Part shown: in pieces, positions 21,701 through 29,516 of the stretch | Numbering within the stretch: the first letter of the stretch is position 1 | How the letters are laid out: each line of letters starts with the position of its first letter | Origin: Cydia pomonella | Lineage: Eukaryota > Arthropoda > Insecta > Lepidoptera > Tortricidae | Reading direction: 5' to 3' | DNA: 64,000 nucleotides | NCBI RefSeq assembly: GCF_033807575.1 | Contig: NC_084721.1 | Coordinates: 620,001-684,000, forward strand | Program-made: the position numbers and the translations under genes | The notes under the pieces: model-generated | What the model was told of the DNA's origin: nothing | What the model saw: only the letters and a program-made list of their open reading frames with translations | Database searches by the model: none

Positions 21701-22312
21701 TACTCCGGGTACAAGTAGTGTCCTTGCAGACGTTTCTGTTTAATACAAAACGAATGGAGCTACTCAAGCTACGTGAATAGGAACGTGAGAATTTTTCCAT
21801 TCCTTACTTATAATTTGAAATCGTTTTTTTTTTACATTTATTTTTCAAAGGCACATATACATAATCAATTTTAAAGTTACTCGCCAAACTGCTTATGCGG
21901 TTTGTTGGCGAGCCAGCGCTCATTTTTTACATTTTTATGCACCTAAAAAGGTACCGTACTTAACCCCTTAGGAAGGAAGGAATATGAAGGAAGATATTAG
22001 AATTGTTCTTAATTTGAAACCTTGTTACAGGTAAAGACGCTCCGCGTGCAGGTGCTGGCGGGCGCGGCGCCGGAGCCGGCGGGCCACGGCTACGGCCCCG
22101 CCGCCGGTCCGTACGGCCCCGCCCCCGCCGGTCCGTACGGCCCCGCCCCCGCCGCCCCGTACGGCCCCGCCGCCGCCTACACGCCGGCCGGCGGCACCAA
22201 GCGCCGCGTGTACTTCCTGCTGTTCGTGGCCGTCACGCAGCCGCTGCTGTGCTGCTGGCTCACCTACCACCTCGTGCCCGGCCCCCTGCCCACCCCCCTG
22301 CCCACGCGATAG
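15774..22312 (+). CDS. YIF1: YIF1 orthologue (Yip1-interacting factor), seven exons
   Basis: Coding exons 15774-15798, 15888-16094, 16645-16739, 18023-18190, 19054-19177, 21409-21671 and 22031-22312 join in frame to 387 residues. YIF1 is a multi-pass ER-Golgi membrane protein that partners Yip1/Yipf5 and Rab GTPases in COPII vesicle traffic. The N-terminus (1-109) is cytosolic and Pro/Gly/Gln-rich. Family hallmarks follow: YFAVDTRYVLRKL (about 143-155), LFPYTHK, DLNAPDLYLPAM, TYVLLAG, QHRFSPE, LLAYSGYKY and the last hydrophobic segment with WLTYHLV. About five membrane segments. Human YIF1A/B are about 293-314 aa; the extra length is in the N-terminus and a repetitive loop in the last exon. 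Intron 5 carries a LINE fragment just after the donor. Confidence 0.95.
15888..16094 (+). CDS. YIF1: YIF1 exon 2
   Basis: Acceptor 'catttcctcag', donor 'CCTA|gtgaga'. It encodes the cytosolic RKAKRVSDVAAMG segment followed by Pro-rich YSPAPGFSPAPPYSPTFG repeats. GC-rich. Confidence 0.88.
16363..16400. repeat. Solo arm of the 'gaactcgcatgcaagt' MITE family
   Basis: 'gagaactcgcatgcaagtat' followed by 'cattaca' matches the arms at 35531-35560 and, less closely, 14540-14560. It lies in YIF1 intron 2. Confidence 0.4.
16645..16739 (+). CDS. YIF1: YIF1 exon 3
   Basis: Acceptor 'aatatttcag', donor 'CAG|gtatgt'. It encodes SYGYMGGYPQSPMAAM and then LQQPVVQ; 95 nt, leaving phase 0. Confidence 0.9.
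17100..17300. repeat. Repeat-like segment in YIF1 intron 3
   Basis: It contains 'ggggcgtaaggggtcacacg' and the near-mirror 'cccctccgcccctagtgtta', with 'catgttgtcacatgaggcat' between. This looks like a transposon remnant, but no clean termini were found. Confidence 0.3.
17517..17785. mobile_element. Non-autonomous hAT-like element, 269 bp
   Basis: The ends are CAGTGTTGGCCGAACGTTAA and its inverse, a 21-bp perfect terminal inverted repeat. They are flanked by 8-bp direct repeats, cgtgtgat (17509-17516) and tgtgtgat (17786-17793), with one mismatch. An 8-bp duplication and a CAGTG end are typical of hAT elements. The core holds a GC-rich segment ('cgcgcgaggcaatttcctcg') and an inner palindrome around 'aaaccgtaacggacggtt'. 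No transposase. Confidence 0.85.
18023..18190 (+). CDS. YIF1: YIF1 exon 4
   Basis: 168 nt, phase 0 at both ends. It encodes DMALQYGNQL, VPVARLRYYFAVDTRYVL and LILFPYTHK, the most conserved part of the cytosolic domain. Confidence 0.95.
18730..18825. repeat. 'cccactgctgggca' interspersed repeat fragment
   Basis: 'cagcctatatacgtcccact', 'gctgggcacaggcctcctct' and 'gctggggctatagtcc' form a block familiar from moth introns; related to 3232-3292. Confidence 0.55.
19054..19177 (+). CDS. YIF1: YIF1 exon 5
   Basis: Acceptor 'ttattttcag', donor 'CTGG|gtgagt'. It encodes EWMVKYDQESP, DLNAPDLYLPAMGY and the first membrane segment VTYVLLAGFML. The open frame runs on past the donor into a LINE fragment by chance. 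Confidence 0.93.
19190..20012 (+). pseudogene. 3' fragment of a Jockey-like LINE (reverse transcriptase C-terminus)
   Basis: The frame encodes NRFLGFMIDSHLNWKSHVDK, then FALRKLKPL, ISYGTIIWGNST and HKRALRILAG, matching the segment after the reverse transcriptase core of the LINE at 26230-29018 (LLGLNIDSHINWKDHI, LFRYGILLWGNST). A stop at 19516-19518 and a frame change follow, then the C-terminal part, and a tail 'aataaatctaacctaatc' near 20012. It is 5'-truncated, broken and inserted in YIF1 intron 5. Confidence 0.8.
20310..20500. mobile_element. Degenerate MITE
   Basis: The left 'catcttttgaacgtcgagca' and the right 'gatgctcaaaagacgctatt' are imperfect inverted repeats. The inner part has 'gagtcgagcagc' against 'gctgctcgactc', a second good inverted pair. 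Confidence 0.6.
20610..20840. repeat. Repeat with two 'ggccccgtataaaaa' motifs
   Basis: 'ggggccccgtataaaaa' and 'gggccccgtataaaaaaa' about 70 bp apart, then 'gtcgccccgtataattgata'. A transposon remnant in YIF1 intron 5; class not recognised. The rest of the intron (20840-21408) shows no gene. Confidence 0.35.
21409..21671 (+). CDS. YIF1: YIF1 exon 6
   Basis: Acceptor 'ttcgctacag', donor 'CTG|gtgagt'. 263 nt encoding GLQHRFSPEQISMQ, membrane segments around SALAYIVFEMLVYTVTLYI and MIASLLAALVA, the hallmark LLAYSGYKY, and GYCSVALSYFL. Confidence 0.95.
22031..22312 (+). CDS. YIF1: YIF1 exon 7 (terminal)
   Basis: Acceptor 'ccttgttacag'; 93 codons and TAG at 22310-22312. It starts VKTLRVQVLAG, then a Gly/Pro/Tyr/Ala-rich loop with repeated GPYGPAPA units (about residues 310-340), a basic KRRVYF, the last membrane segment and WLTYHLV. 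A short Pro-rich tail PGPLPTPLPTR follows the usual C-terminus. Confidence 0.93.
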   Translation, partial: VKTLRVQVLAGAAPEPAGHGYGPAAGPYGPAPAGPYGPAPAAPYGPAAAYTPAGGTKRRVYFLLFVAVTQPLLCCWLTYHLVPGPLPTPLPTR

Positions 22313-22357
22313 CAAACTCATTGAACAATGCTCTGTTCTTGGGTGAGGCGTTTTCGA

Positions 22358-22363
22358 AATAAA
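22358..22363 (+). terminator. Candidate polyadenylation signal of YIF1
   Basis: AATAAA 46 bp after the stop. A second one lies at 23060-23065, so the 3' UTR may be short or about 770 bp long. Confidence 0.5.
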
Positions 22364-23059
22364 TAGCATATTAATCTGGGCTATGTCGTTTTTAGACGAA
22401 ACACAAACTGACATCGCACTCTACCGCGGTGAGCGGAGCGATAGATTTAAAAATGTATGCGAGCAAATCACTTCGCTCGCCGTGACAGATTGCACTGTCG
22501 ATATGTAAATTGCTTTAATTTGAGTTTACTTTATACCTTTCTATCGACGAGCACACTGGAAACAATGTCTCATCTATGTCCTTGTAACAGTACCTAACAT
22601 CCAAAAAATAATGCTAATAAGACATTTTTTAAACCTGCCCCGACGGTCTTTATAAGTGTTCTGGGGCTAAAACAACCGCATCTAATAACTATCTCATAAT
22701 CATGCTAAAAAATTAAACTATTTCAGTATTCTTTGCTTTACCTGAAAAAACAAATGTACAGTGAGCGGCACAAACGGCGCACCACCGCGGGATTCCAAAT
22801 CTTACCTTATTCAAAACTTAAAAAAAAATGGATTTTTAAAAACACTCTTCGAATTACTGAATTTAAAACAAACACTCATCGAATTACTTTTTTCGAGCAA
22901 TATCGCAATATTTAGGTCATGTCCATATTAAGATTTCTACTCAAAATCCCGCGTGCCGATCACTGCAGATGACAATTCCATTTCATTCTCTACCTTATTT
23001 TATAAGTGTAAGGTCTATATTACAAGCATAACTAAAACATGTCTGGGCAGCTTGTTTTG

Positions 23060-23065
23060 AATAAA
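23060..23065 (+). terminator. Second candidate polyadenylation signal of YIF1
   Basis: AATAAA in 'tgaataaagactttgatta', which resembles a genuine cleavage-site context. Confidence 0.4.
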
Positions 23066-23205
23066 GACTTTGATTATAATCATCAACAACAACTTTCAGC
23101 ACTCTCAATCGACCAATTTTGAACCTTATGTCTTTGCAATAAGGTTTACGAATTGTCAATTACCAATGTGTAATAGCCAATGTTATTTTCCTACTAATAA
23201 TTTTA

Positions 23206-23455
23206 ACGACCGGTTTGGCCTAGTGGGTAGTGACCCTGCCTACGAAGCTGATGGTCCCGGGTTCAAATCCTGGTAAGGGCATGTATTTGTGTGATGAGCA
23301 TGGATATTTGTTCCTGAGTCATGGGTGTTTTCTATGTATCTATGTATTTATATATTATATATATCGTTGTCTAAGTACCCTCAACACAAGCCTTATTGAG
23401 CTTACTGTGGGACTTAGTCAATTTGTGTAATAATGTCCTATAATATTTATTTATT
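23206..23455 (+). mobile_element. tRNA-derived SINE, copy 1
   Basis: The head 'ggtttggcctagtgggtagt' is box A and 'gggttcaaatcc' is box B. The body has 'tgagcatggatatttgttcc', 'tatatatcgttgtctaagta' and 'ctcaacacaagcc', and the tail is 'aatatttatttattatt'. The same order is found at 33705-33940 and 38548-38810. Confidence 0.9.
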
Positions 23456-25839
23456 ATTATAATATTTATTATTATTAATAATGACCATTCACGTTAAGCG
23501 GGACAATATGACTGTCATTACCGTAACGAACCCTGTAATATAAATTAGCGGTCGTTAGCACAAAGCCGATCTCATTTACCAGTTACATTACAAAAACAAC
23601 CAAAGGAAGTACTCATTTCGTAGGCGCTTAAGCTGTTTTTGAATGTAAAGATTTAGTTTTCTCAGAAATGGGCAGTGTCCTAACGATTGCTATTAATTTA
23701 CTATTAATTGTGTATACCTATAGGTTTACCTTTGTAAATAAACACCGTTGCAACGGATTTGATAACATTTTGTAATTTGTATTAACTCCCTACCTGTAGA
23801 TTTGTATGAAGGTGAACTAGAAAGAAAAAAGGTTTGTTTTTTAAATTTCAGAGTCATTGACCAATGACACTGCTAGGGTCTCCAACTTAAATATAACACA
23901 GTGAGGTAGTGTCACTTGGTCCGACTCTACCAGTGAATAAGATATATTACTGTGTAATTTTAGTAAAGGCAAACTTATTACTAAATCTTAGGAAAATTGA
24001 AATACCAATGTGTTGCTTTGTTATATATTATTTTTAGATAGATATAGGCATTTTACTTAAATATGATTCTTTATATTTAAGTGTTTTCATTTCAAACCTA
24101 ATTAAGGTTTTAAAACGACCTGTTTATTCCCAAGTCCCAGGACATAAATTTGGTTTTATGAAAATTCTGTGTATATTTAAAACAAATATTTACCAACTGC
24201 ATTTTGACCGACATTCGGGCTTATAGACAATCTCCTATGATTATGAATATTATGATTATAAACGTGTATTTTTACTAATCCTTGCATTATATTAAAAAGC
24301 TAGTTTTTTAAAACTGTCGCATTTATTTCATACCTTGCCTGTCTATGAAATGCTTACAAAGCTATTGTTCGTAAAAAACATCTTTTAGACAAACTATTTA
24401 CTTTTTCCATAACTAGGAAAGTGCTAAAGTATGAAGTTCCTCTGGAAACAGAACCATTAATGCAAATTGGTACATAAATAACAATAAAACTATAATGGAA
24501 TTAAGACGCACGCGTCTATGACCTAATCCAGTAACACAGTCCACCGGCCCGGCCTCGGAGCGGGACGCACATAGACGGCGGCCCGCGGAGCGAGCGAGAT
24601 GGAACAACGCTACACCTTGACCTAGTTTCTAGCTCTTGAATCGACGCCTCCCCACATTAGCGCGCGCCGTTTTTAAGCACTAGAAAACATTGTTCAATAC
24701 CCATTATGAGAGATGAGTTGTAATCAATGTAATAATTTCTTAACCTTTTATTTGTATTCAATACCTACCACAACCATTTTCAACTTTTTTCTTCTTCTTT
24801 CTAGTTATTAGCCACCATGTTACAGTATTGAATATTGATGTATTCTGTCGTAAAGTTATGAATAGTAAACAGATTTACCGACAAATATTCATAATGCCTA
24901 TAATTACTCTATAATTTATTCGTAAGTCGCGCAAAAAATATTACGTCAATGCATCTGAAGTTAGTAACAAGCTCTGATTGGCTGTAGAACGACCTTGGCG
25001 CATTATGTCAAAATAGTGATGTTACGATTCTTGCTAGTCTAATGCTATCAGAATCCATCGACTAGTCGTACACGTAAACTGAACTGCTTAATTAATTATT
25101 TAAATAAAGCAATATATAATACATTTAAAAAAGAAACTAAATAACAACATATTGATATTGTAATGTCGGGACATTTGCGTGGAGCCGAAGCCAACATGTA
25201 CAGGCCCTCTTATAAACTTTAATGAGAAGTCCAGTCTAAATGGGGACAATTTTCGCCCAATCTGTCTAACTTCTCTGAATTTCGATTGCTCGAATCTCAC
25301 CGTAAATCTAAAACTGGTGATTAAATTATGAACGTGAGAATGCTGGATGAGATTGTCGCCAATTTTTCCCCTATTCAAATCGGTCGATTTTATCAACCCG
25401 TCTTGACTGACCTTAAGGAGTACACCTATCACCTCAGGGGTATTATAATAATTATATCGTTTGCAATGTTCTAAAAAAATAGGGATGAATGGTTACAAAC
25501 CTTTATAAAACTCAACCCTAATGTTGTTTTATTGTCTAACTAATTTGCGCGATGATTGCACGTATGTTGGTTTTTCACAGATAATTCTCTGTTATGTGAA
25601 CCGATTTCAAAAGTTGTTATATTGTTTGAAAAAGGTGTCTTTAATGTAATCTCGTAGAAATTCCAAGTGTAATAAACATATCTTAAGTTGGTTAAATTGT
25701 AAACTTAATTCGAAAAAAAAATTGTAAATAAAAAAAAGTTACCAAGATAGAGGTCTGATTATATTTTTCCTGTGAAATGTATGGTAATGTTAATATTATA
25801 TAAACATTCATAGTCATTTTCCATAGTTAATAAAAAAAT
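23456..25839. other. Intergenic stretch with no recognised gene
   Basis: Mostly AT-rich. A GC-rich patch at 24535-24605 ('ggcccggcctcggagcggga') stands out but shows no splice-consistent coding frame. A 110-codon minus frame at 25100-25432 is not recognised and looks like chance or repeat. Confidence 0.4.
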
Positions 25840-26020
25840 AATACTTTCAATCAGACACATTGTTCGCGTTGTTCATAACTATTCCAAATTTCAAATCGAT
25901 AGCTTTAGTGGTTCTTAAGATATTTAGTACTGTGACAGACATACAGACAGACAGACAGACGAACGGACCGACGGACAGAGTTACGTCATAAGGGTTACTT
26001 TTGTGGTACGGAACCCTAAA
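25840..26020 (+). mobile_element. Fragment of the 'ggttccgta' element with (ACAG)n
   Basis: It contains 'gacagacatacagacagaca' and ends 'gtggtacggaaccctaaaac', like the other copies at 2069 and 43195. Confidence 0.6.
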
Positions 26021-26229
26021 ACAATACCCATCTCTTTTTTTGGTGTGATACCTAATACTAGCTTAAGACAAATACAGTATGATTTTCTCTGTCTAAGGTG
26101 CTCCAGAGTCTCAGTGACAAGGGACTATTGCTAAACTATAGTTTAGAATTCTTATTTGATTATGTTATGCTAAATTATTTATGACGCTGCATTACGATGG
26201 CGCGTACGCATATTTATATAAATGTACTC

Positions 26230-29018
26230 ATAACATAACTCATAACTCATAACATCTTTATTGCTCATATATTACATTGAATACAGACCCTGTAAGGGCA
26301 CAGCAATTTATTCTTATACTATAAGTACTTATACTTAAAACTAATATTATTAATTACATTACATTGCACAGCTATGTAGGTAAAAATAAAAATAAACCTA
26401 AAAAAAAAAAAAAAAAAACTAGTTTTCTATTTTGTCGGAAAGGTATCTTCAAAAAACTCCTTCAAAGAATAATAACTTTTATCTAATAAATAATTATTTA
26501 AGGCGGTTTCAAATGATTTAGGTTTTGCTATTGATTTTATTGCTTGTGGAATTTTGTTATATATTTTAGTGCACATCATGTGAGGTCCTGAATGATATAA
26601 TGTTAGGTTGGATGTGGGTAGCGCGAGGTTGTTATTGTTTCGGAGGTTTAGCGGTTTTGTGTGACGTTCTTTGGCTTGTAAGAAAAGATTGCTATGGGCT
26701 TTTACAAATTTACATATTTCTAATATATATAAGCACGTTAGTGTTAAGATGCCTAGCTCCTTGAAATAGGTTCGACAGCTGTGCATTTGTTTTATATTTA
26801 CTATTATTCTGATACACTTTTTTTGTACAGTGAACAGACTGTTTACAATCGTGCTATTTCCCCAAAGCAATATGCCATAGCGGAACAAGGTGTGGGCATA
26901 AGCATGGTAGGCTGTTAAAGCAGTTGTTATATCCGTAGTCTTTTTTAATTCATGCAGTGCATACGTAAATCGGGATAATCTACTAATTAATTGTTGTATG
27001 TGGTCCTTCCAATTTATATGTGAGTCTATATTTAATCCTAGCAATGAAAACGTATTTACAGATTCTAACTTATTATTTTTAAATGAAATATCTATTGTTA
27101 AGGGTTGTTTTTGATAAGGCCTGAACTGCATTATTTTGGTTTTGTTGTAGTTTATTTGGAGATTATGGTCAGTTAGCCAAGATTCTAATTTAGAAAGGGT
27201 ACTATTAAGGTAAAATTTACAGTTACTAACGCTTGAGCACGGAAACACAACGGATATATCATCAGCAAACAAAACGCTTGGTGAATCTATAATTTTTGGT
27301 AGATCATTTATATAAATTAAAAACAATATGCACCCTAACACACTGCCTTGAGGTATGGACCTTTTAACGTTTATTATACTTGATCTGACCTTATTTATGT
27401 TTCCAGTTCTATTATCATAGTATTCGATTTCTACACATTGTACTCGGTTTTTGAGGTATGACACAAACCACTTATGCACTATTCCCCGTATCCCGACACC
27501 TTGTAACTTATTTAAAAGGATATCATGAGAAACCCTATCATACGCCTTACTCATGTCCAATAAGATTCCCACAGCATATTGTTTATTATTTATTATTTCC
27601 AAAATTTGGCTGATGTACTTATACACTGCTAAGGTTGTAGAATGTTTTTTCCTGAATCCGTTCTGGCATTCACTGAATATAGAGTACTTTTCAAGAAATG
27701 AGTATAGACGTGTGGACATAGCTGTTTCAAGAATTTTTGAAAAAGTGGGTAAAAGTGCAATTGGTCGATAGTTATTGCAATCAGTATGTTGTCCTTTCTT
27801 ATAAATTGGTTTTATTATAGACAGTTTTAAGGAATCTGGAAATATACCCTCAGTGAAAGACTGGTTTATTAGAAAAGTTAAAGGTTGGGTAATTTCATCG
27901 GCACATTTTTTAATCAGTATAGGGGGTAATTCATCGTGACCAAAGCTTCGTTTATTTTTTAAATTGCGTATAATCTGGAAGACTTCGTGTTCGGTAACTG
28001 GATCTAAGTAAAGCGAGTTGGGGGTGGGGGCGAGGACGGGACGGCCAGCAGCGGGCGCGCGTTGTGCGCTAGCGCTGCTGTCGGTACTCGTTCCCTCCTC
28101 CGCGCCCACTGATACAAAGAAGTCGTTAAAGTAATTTGCAAGTTTGTTCGGATCTTCAATTACAGTGTTATTAATTTTTAACTTTAAATTTTGTTTACTT
28201 TTTTTGGGAAGTTTGTTCGTTCGCTCTTTTACTATATGCCACATTGTTTTTGTAGTGTTATCAGAGTTTTTAATTTTATGTATGTAGTGCAGCTTTTTTG
28301 ATTTTGTTACTATTTTTTTTAATATTTTTTCATATCGCTTATAATAGTCATTTAGAGCAGGATAGTTAGTCTTAGAAATTAAAAGTTTTAAGAGTCGTTT
28401 ATTTTTACAGGAAGTTTTAATACCAAATGTCAGCCAAGGCTTCCCTTTTGATATTTTCTTAATTGTTTTTTGAGTTTTAGGTATACACGTATCCAAAGCA
28501 ATTTGTATTGTCGATGCGAATGAAGTAAAGTTTTCATGGATGTTTTTCTTGCGGTCGATAATTATGTTCCAATTTATATTAGCTATGTAAGATTTGAAGT
28601 TTTGAATATTTTTATCGGTGAAATTTCTTTTGTTTGTGTACCACACTTTGCGTTCGTTGGTTAAATTGTTATTATTATTAGGTATTTCATACATAATACC
28701 CTTATGGTCAGATAATCCGTATTCATTAATAGAAGCCTTATTATTTTTGCTGTGGAAATTAGTAAAAAGTAAGTCTATGCACGAGGAGCTTGAGTCGGTT
28801 ATTCGGGTAGGTTCGTTTATAATTTGCTGAAAATTATAATTTTTCAATAGGTTTATTAGTGTGAAAGAAGACAAAGACTTTTCTAAAATATTAACATTAA
28901 AATCGCCACCAATTATAATATTTTTTTTTGCATCTTTAACTGTTACTATTTGCAAGAGTTTTTCGAGTGATGTATATTTTATACTGAACAGAATATAATA
29001 ATTTCTAATAAGATTCAT
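26230..29018 (-). mobile_element. 5'-truncated Jockey-like non-LTR retrotransposon
   Basis: On the minus strand an 863-codon open frame is followed by a T-run, a 3' UTR and AATAAA (26257-26262), then a short 'ttatgagttatgagttatg' tail at about 26230. The N-terminal part of the endonuclease and any ORF1 are missing, so insertion was incomplete, as is usual. The exact 5' junction is probably between 28970 and 29018. Confidence 0.85.
26427..29018 (-). CDS. LINE ORF2: partial endonuclease and complete reverse transcriptase
   Basis: Endonuclease motifs GGDFNVNI (about 37-44) and LSDHKG (102-107) are present, but the first catalytic region is lost. Reverse transcriptase motifs run in order: NYRPIALLPTFSKILE (416-431), ILLDMSKAYDRVSHDIL (485-501), IPQGSVLG (555-562), the catalytic FADD (584-587) and LLGLNIDSHINWKDHI. 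It ends with a conserved C-terminal region. The frame is open over 2.6 kb, indicating recent insertion. Residues about 309-336 are unusually GC-rich and Ala/Ser/Pro-rich. The first 15 or so residues may be host sequence read in frame. The apparent start ATG is not the element's own start. Confidence 0.9.
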   Translation of the reverse strand: MNLIRNYYILFSIKYTSLEKLLQIVTVKDAKKNIIIGGDFNVNILEKSLSSFTLINLLKNYNFQQIINEPTRITDSSSSCIDLLFTNFHSKNNKASINEYGLSDHKGIMYEIPNNNNNLTNERKVWYTNKRNFTDKNIQNFKSYIANINWNIIIDRKKNIHENFTSFASTIQIALDTCIPKTQKTIKKISKGKPWLTFGIKTSCKNKRLLKLLISKTNYPALNDYYKRYEKILKKIVTKSKKLHYIHKIKNSDNTTKTMWHIVKERTNKLPKKSKQNLKLKINNTVIEDPNKLANYFNDFFVSVGAEEGTSTDSSASAQRAPAAGRPVLAPTPNSLYLDPVTEHEVFQIIRNLKNKRSFGHDELPPILIKKCADEITQPLTFLINQSFTEGIFPDSLKLSIIKPIYKKGQHTDCNNYRPIALLPTFSKILETAMSTRLYSFLEKYSIFSECQNGFRKKHSTTLAVYKYISQILEIINNKQYAVGILLDMSKAYDRVSHDILLNKLQGVGIRGIVHKWFVSYLKNRVQCVEIEYYDNRTGNINKVRSSIINVKRSIPQGSVLGCILFLIYINDLPKIIDSPSVLFADDISVVFPCSSVSNCKFYLNSTLSKLESWLTDHNLQINYNKTKIMQFRPYQKQPLTIDISFKNNKLESVNTFSLLGLNIDSHINWKDHIQQLISRLSRFTYALHELKKTTDITTALTAYHAYAHTLFRYGILLWGNSTIVNSLFTVQKKCIRIIVNIKQMHSCRTYFKELGILTLTCLYILEICKFVKAHSNLFLQAKERHTKPLNLRNNNNLALPTSNLTLYHSGPHMMCTKIYNKIPQAIKSIAKPKSFETALNNYLLDKSYYSLKEFFEDTFPTK

Positions 29019-29398
29019 ATAGATTTAATTGTATGTTTCACTTCACTAATCTTATCAGCTGGTTGCTGTCAAACTACAATGCTGGCAACTCTAGCAAGTG
29101 ACACCCGCGGCTAGCTTCAGGTTGGCCTAGAGGCCCAGGCAGCGCCACACAACAGTGGCAGTATCGACAAACGTTCACACAACGTTTAGACGTAACAACT
29201 CTGTGTCACTTCATTTCTTATTTTAGTAACTAGATCATTTCAAACTTAAATTTTTCCCGTTTTAGTTGTTTAAGTGTTAAGTGTATTTTATGATGTTTTA
29301 ATAACACGAAGTGCGACACCCATATATGCAATATTAGGCAATTACGTAATGGGAATTATTATGCTAGAGAAGTTTAAAGTTTTACCCTGAAATTCAAC
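29019..29398 (+). promoter_or_regulatory. Presumed promoter and 5' UTR of the Nova/pasilla gene
   Basis: About 380 bp between the LINE and the start codon. No clear TATA box was seen. It includes a GC-richer patch at 29100-29160. The transcription start could equally be further upstream, with a 5' UTR intron across the LINE. Confidence 0.4.
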
Positions 29399-29516
29399 AT
29401 GGCCGCTGACACAGGAATGGATACTTGCTCCAGTCCGGAGATCACGGACTCCAGAAAGCGCCCGCTGGACGGGGACTCTGAGAATGGCGACGTCAAGAGG
29501 TCGCACTTCAGCTCCG
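29399..29516 (+). CDS. ps: ps/Nova exon 1 (coding start)
   Basis: ATG in a good context (caacATGGCC). 39 codons and one base, then donor 'CCG|gtgagtgg'. Leaves in phase 1. The sequence MAADTGMDTCSSPEITDSRK continues with a basic region. Confidence 0.88.

Noticed and set aside
23206..23280. Plus-strand tRNA gene
   Set aside because: The same head plus the same body recurs at 33705 and 38548, which shows a SINE family.
25100..25432. 110-codon minus-strand frame
   Set aside because: No recognisable domain, no splice context; likely chance or repeat.
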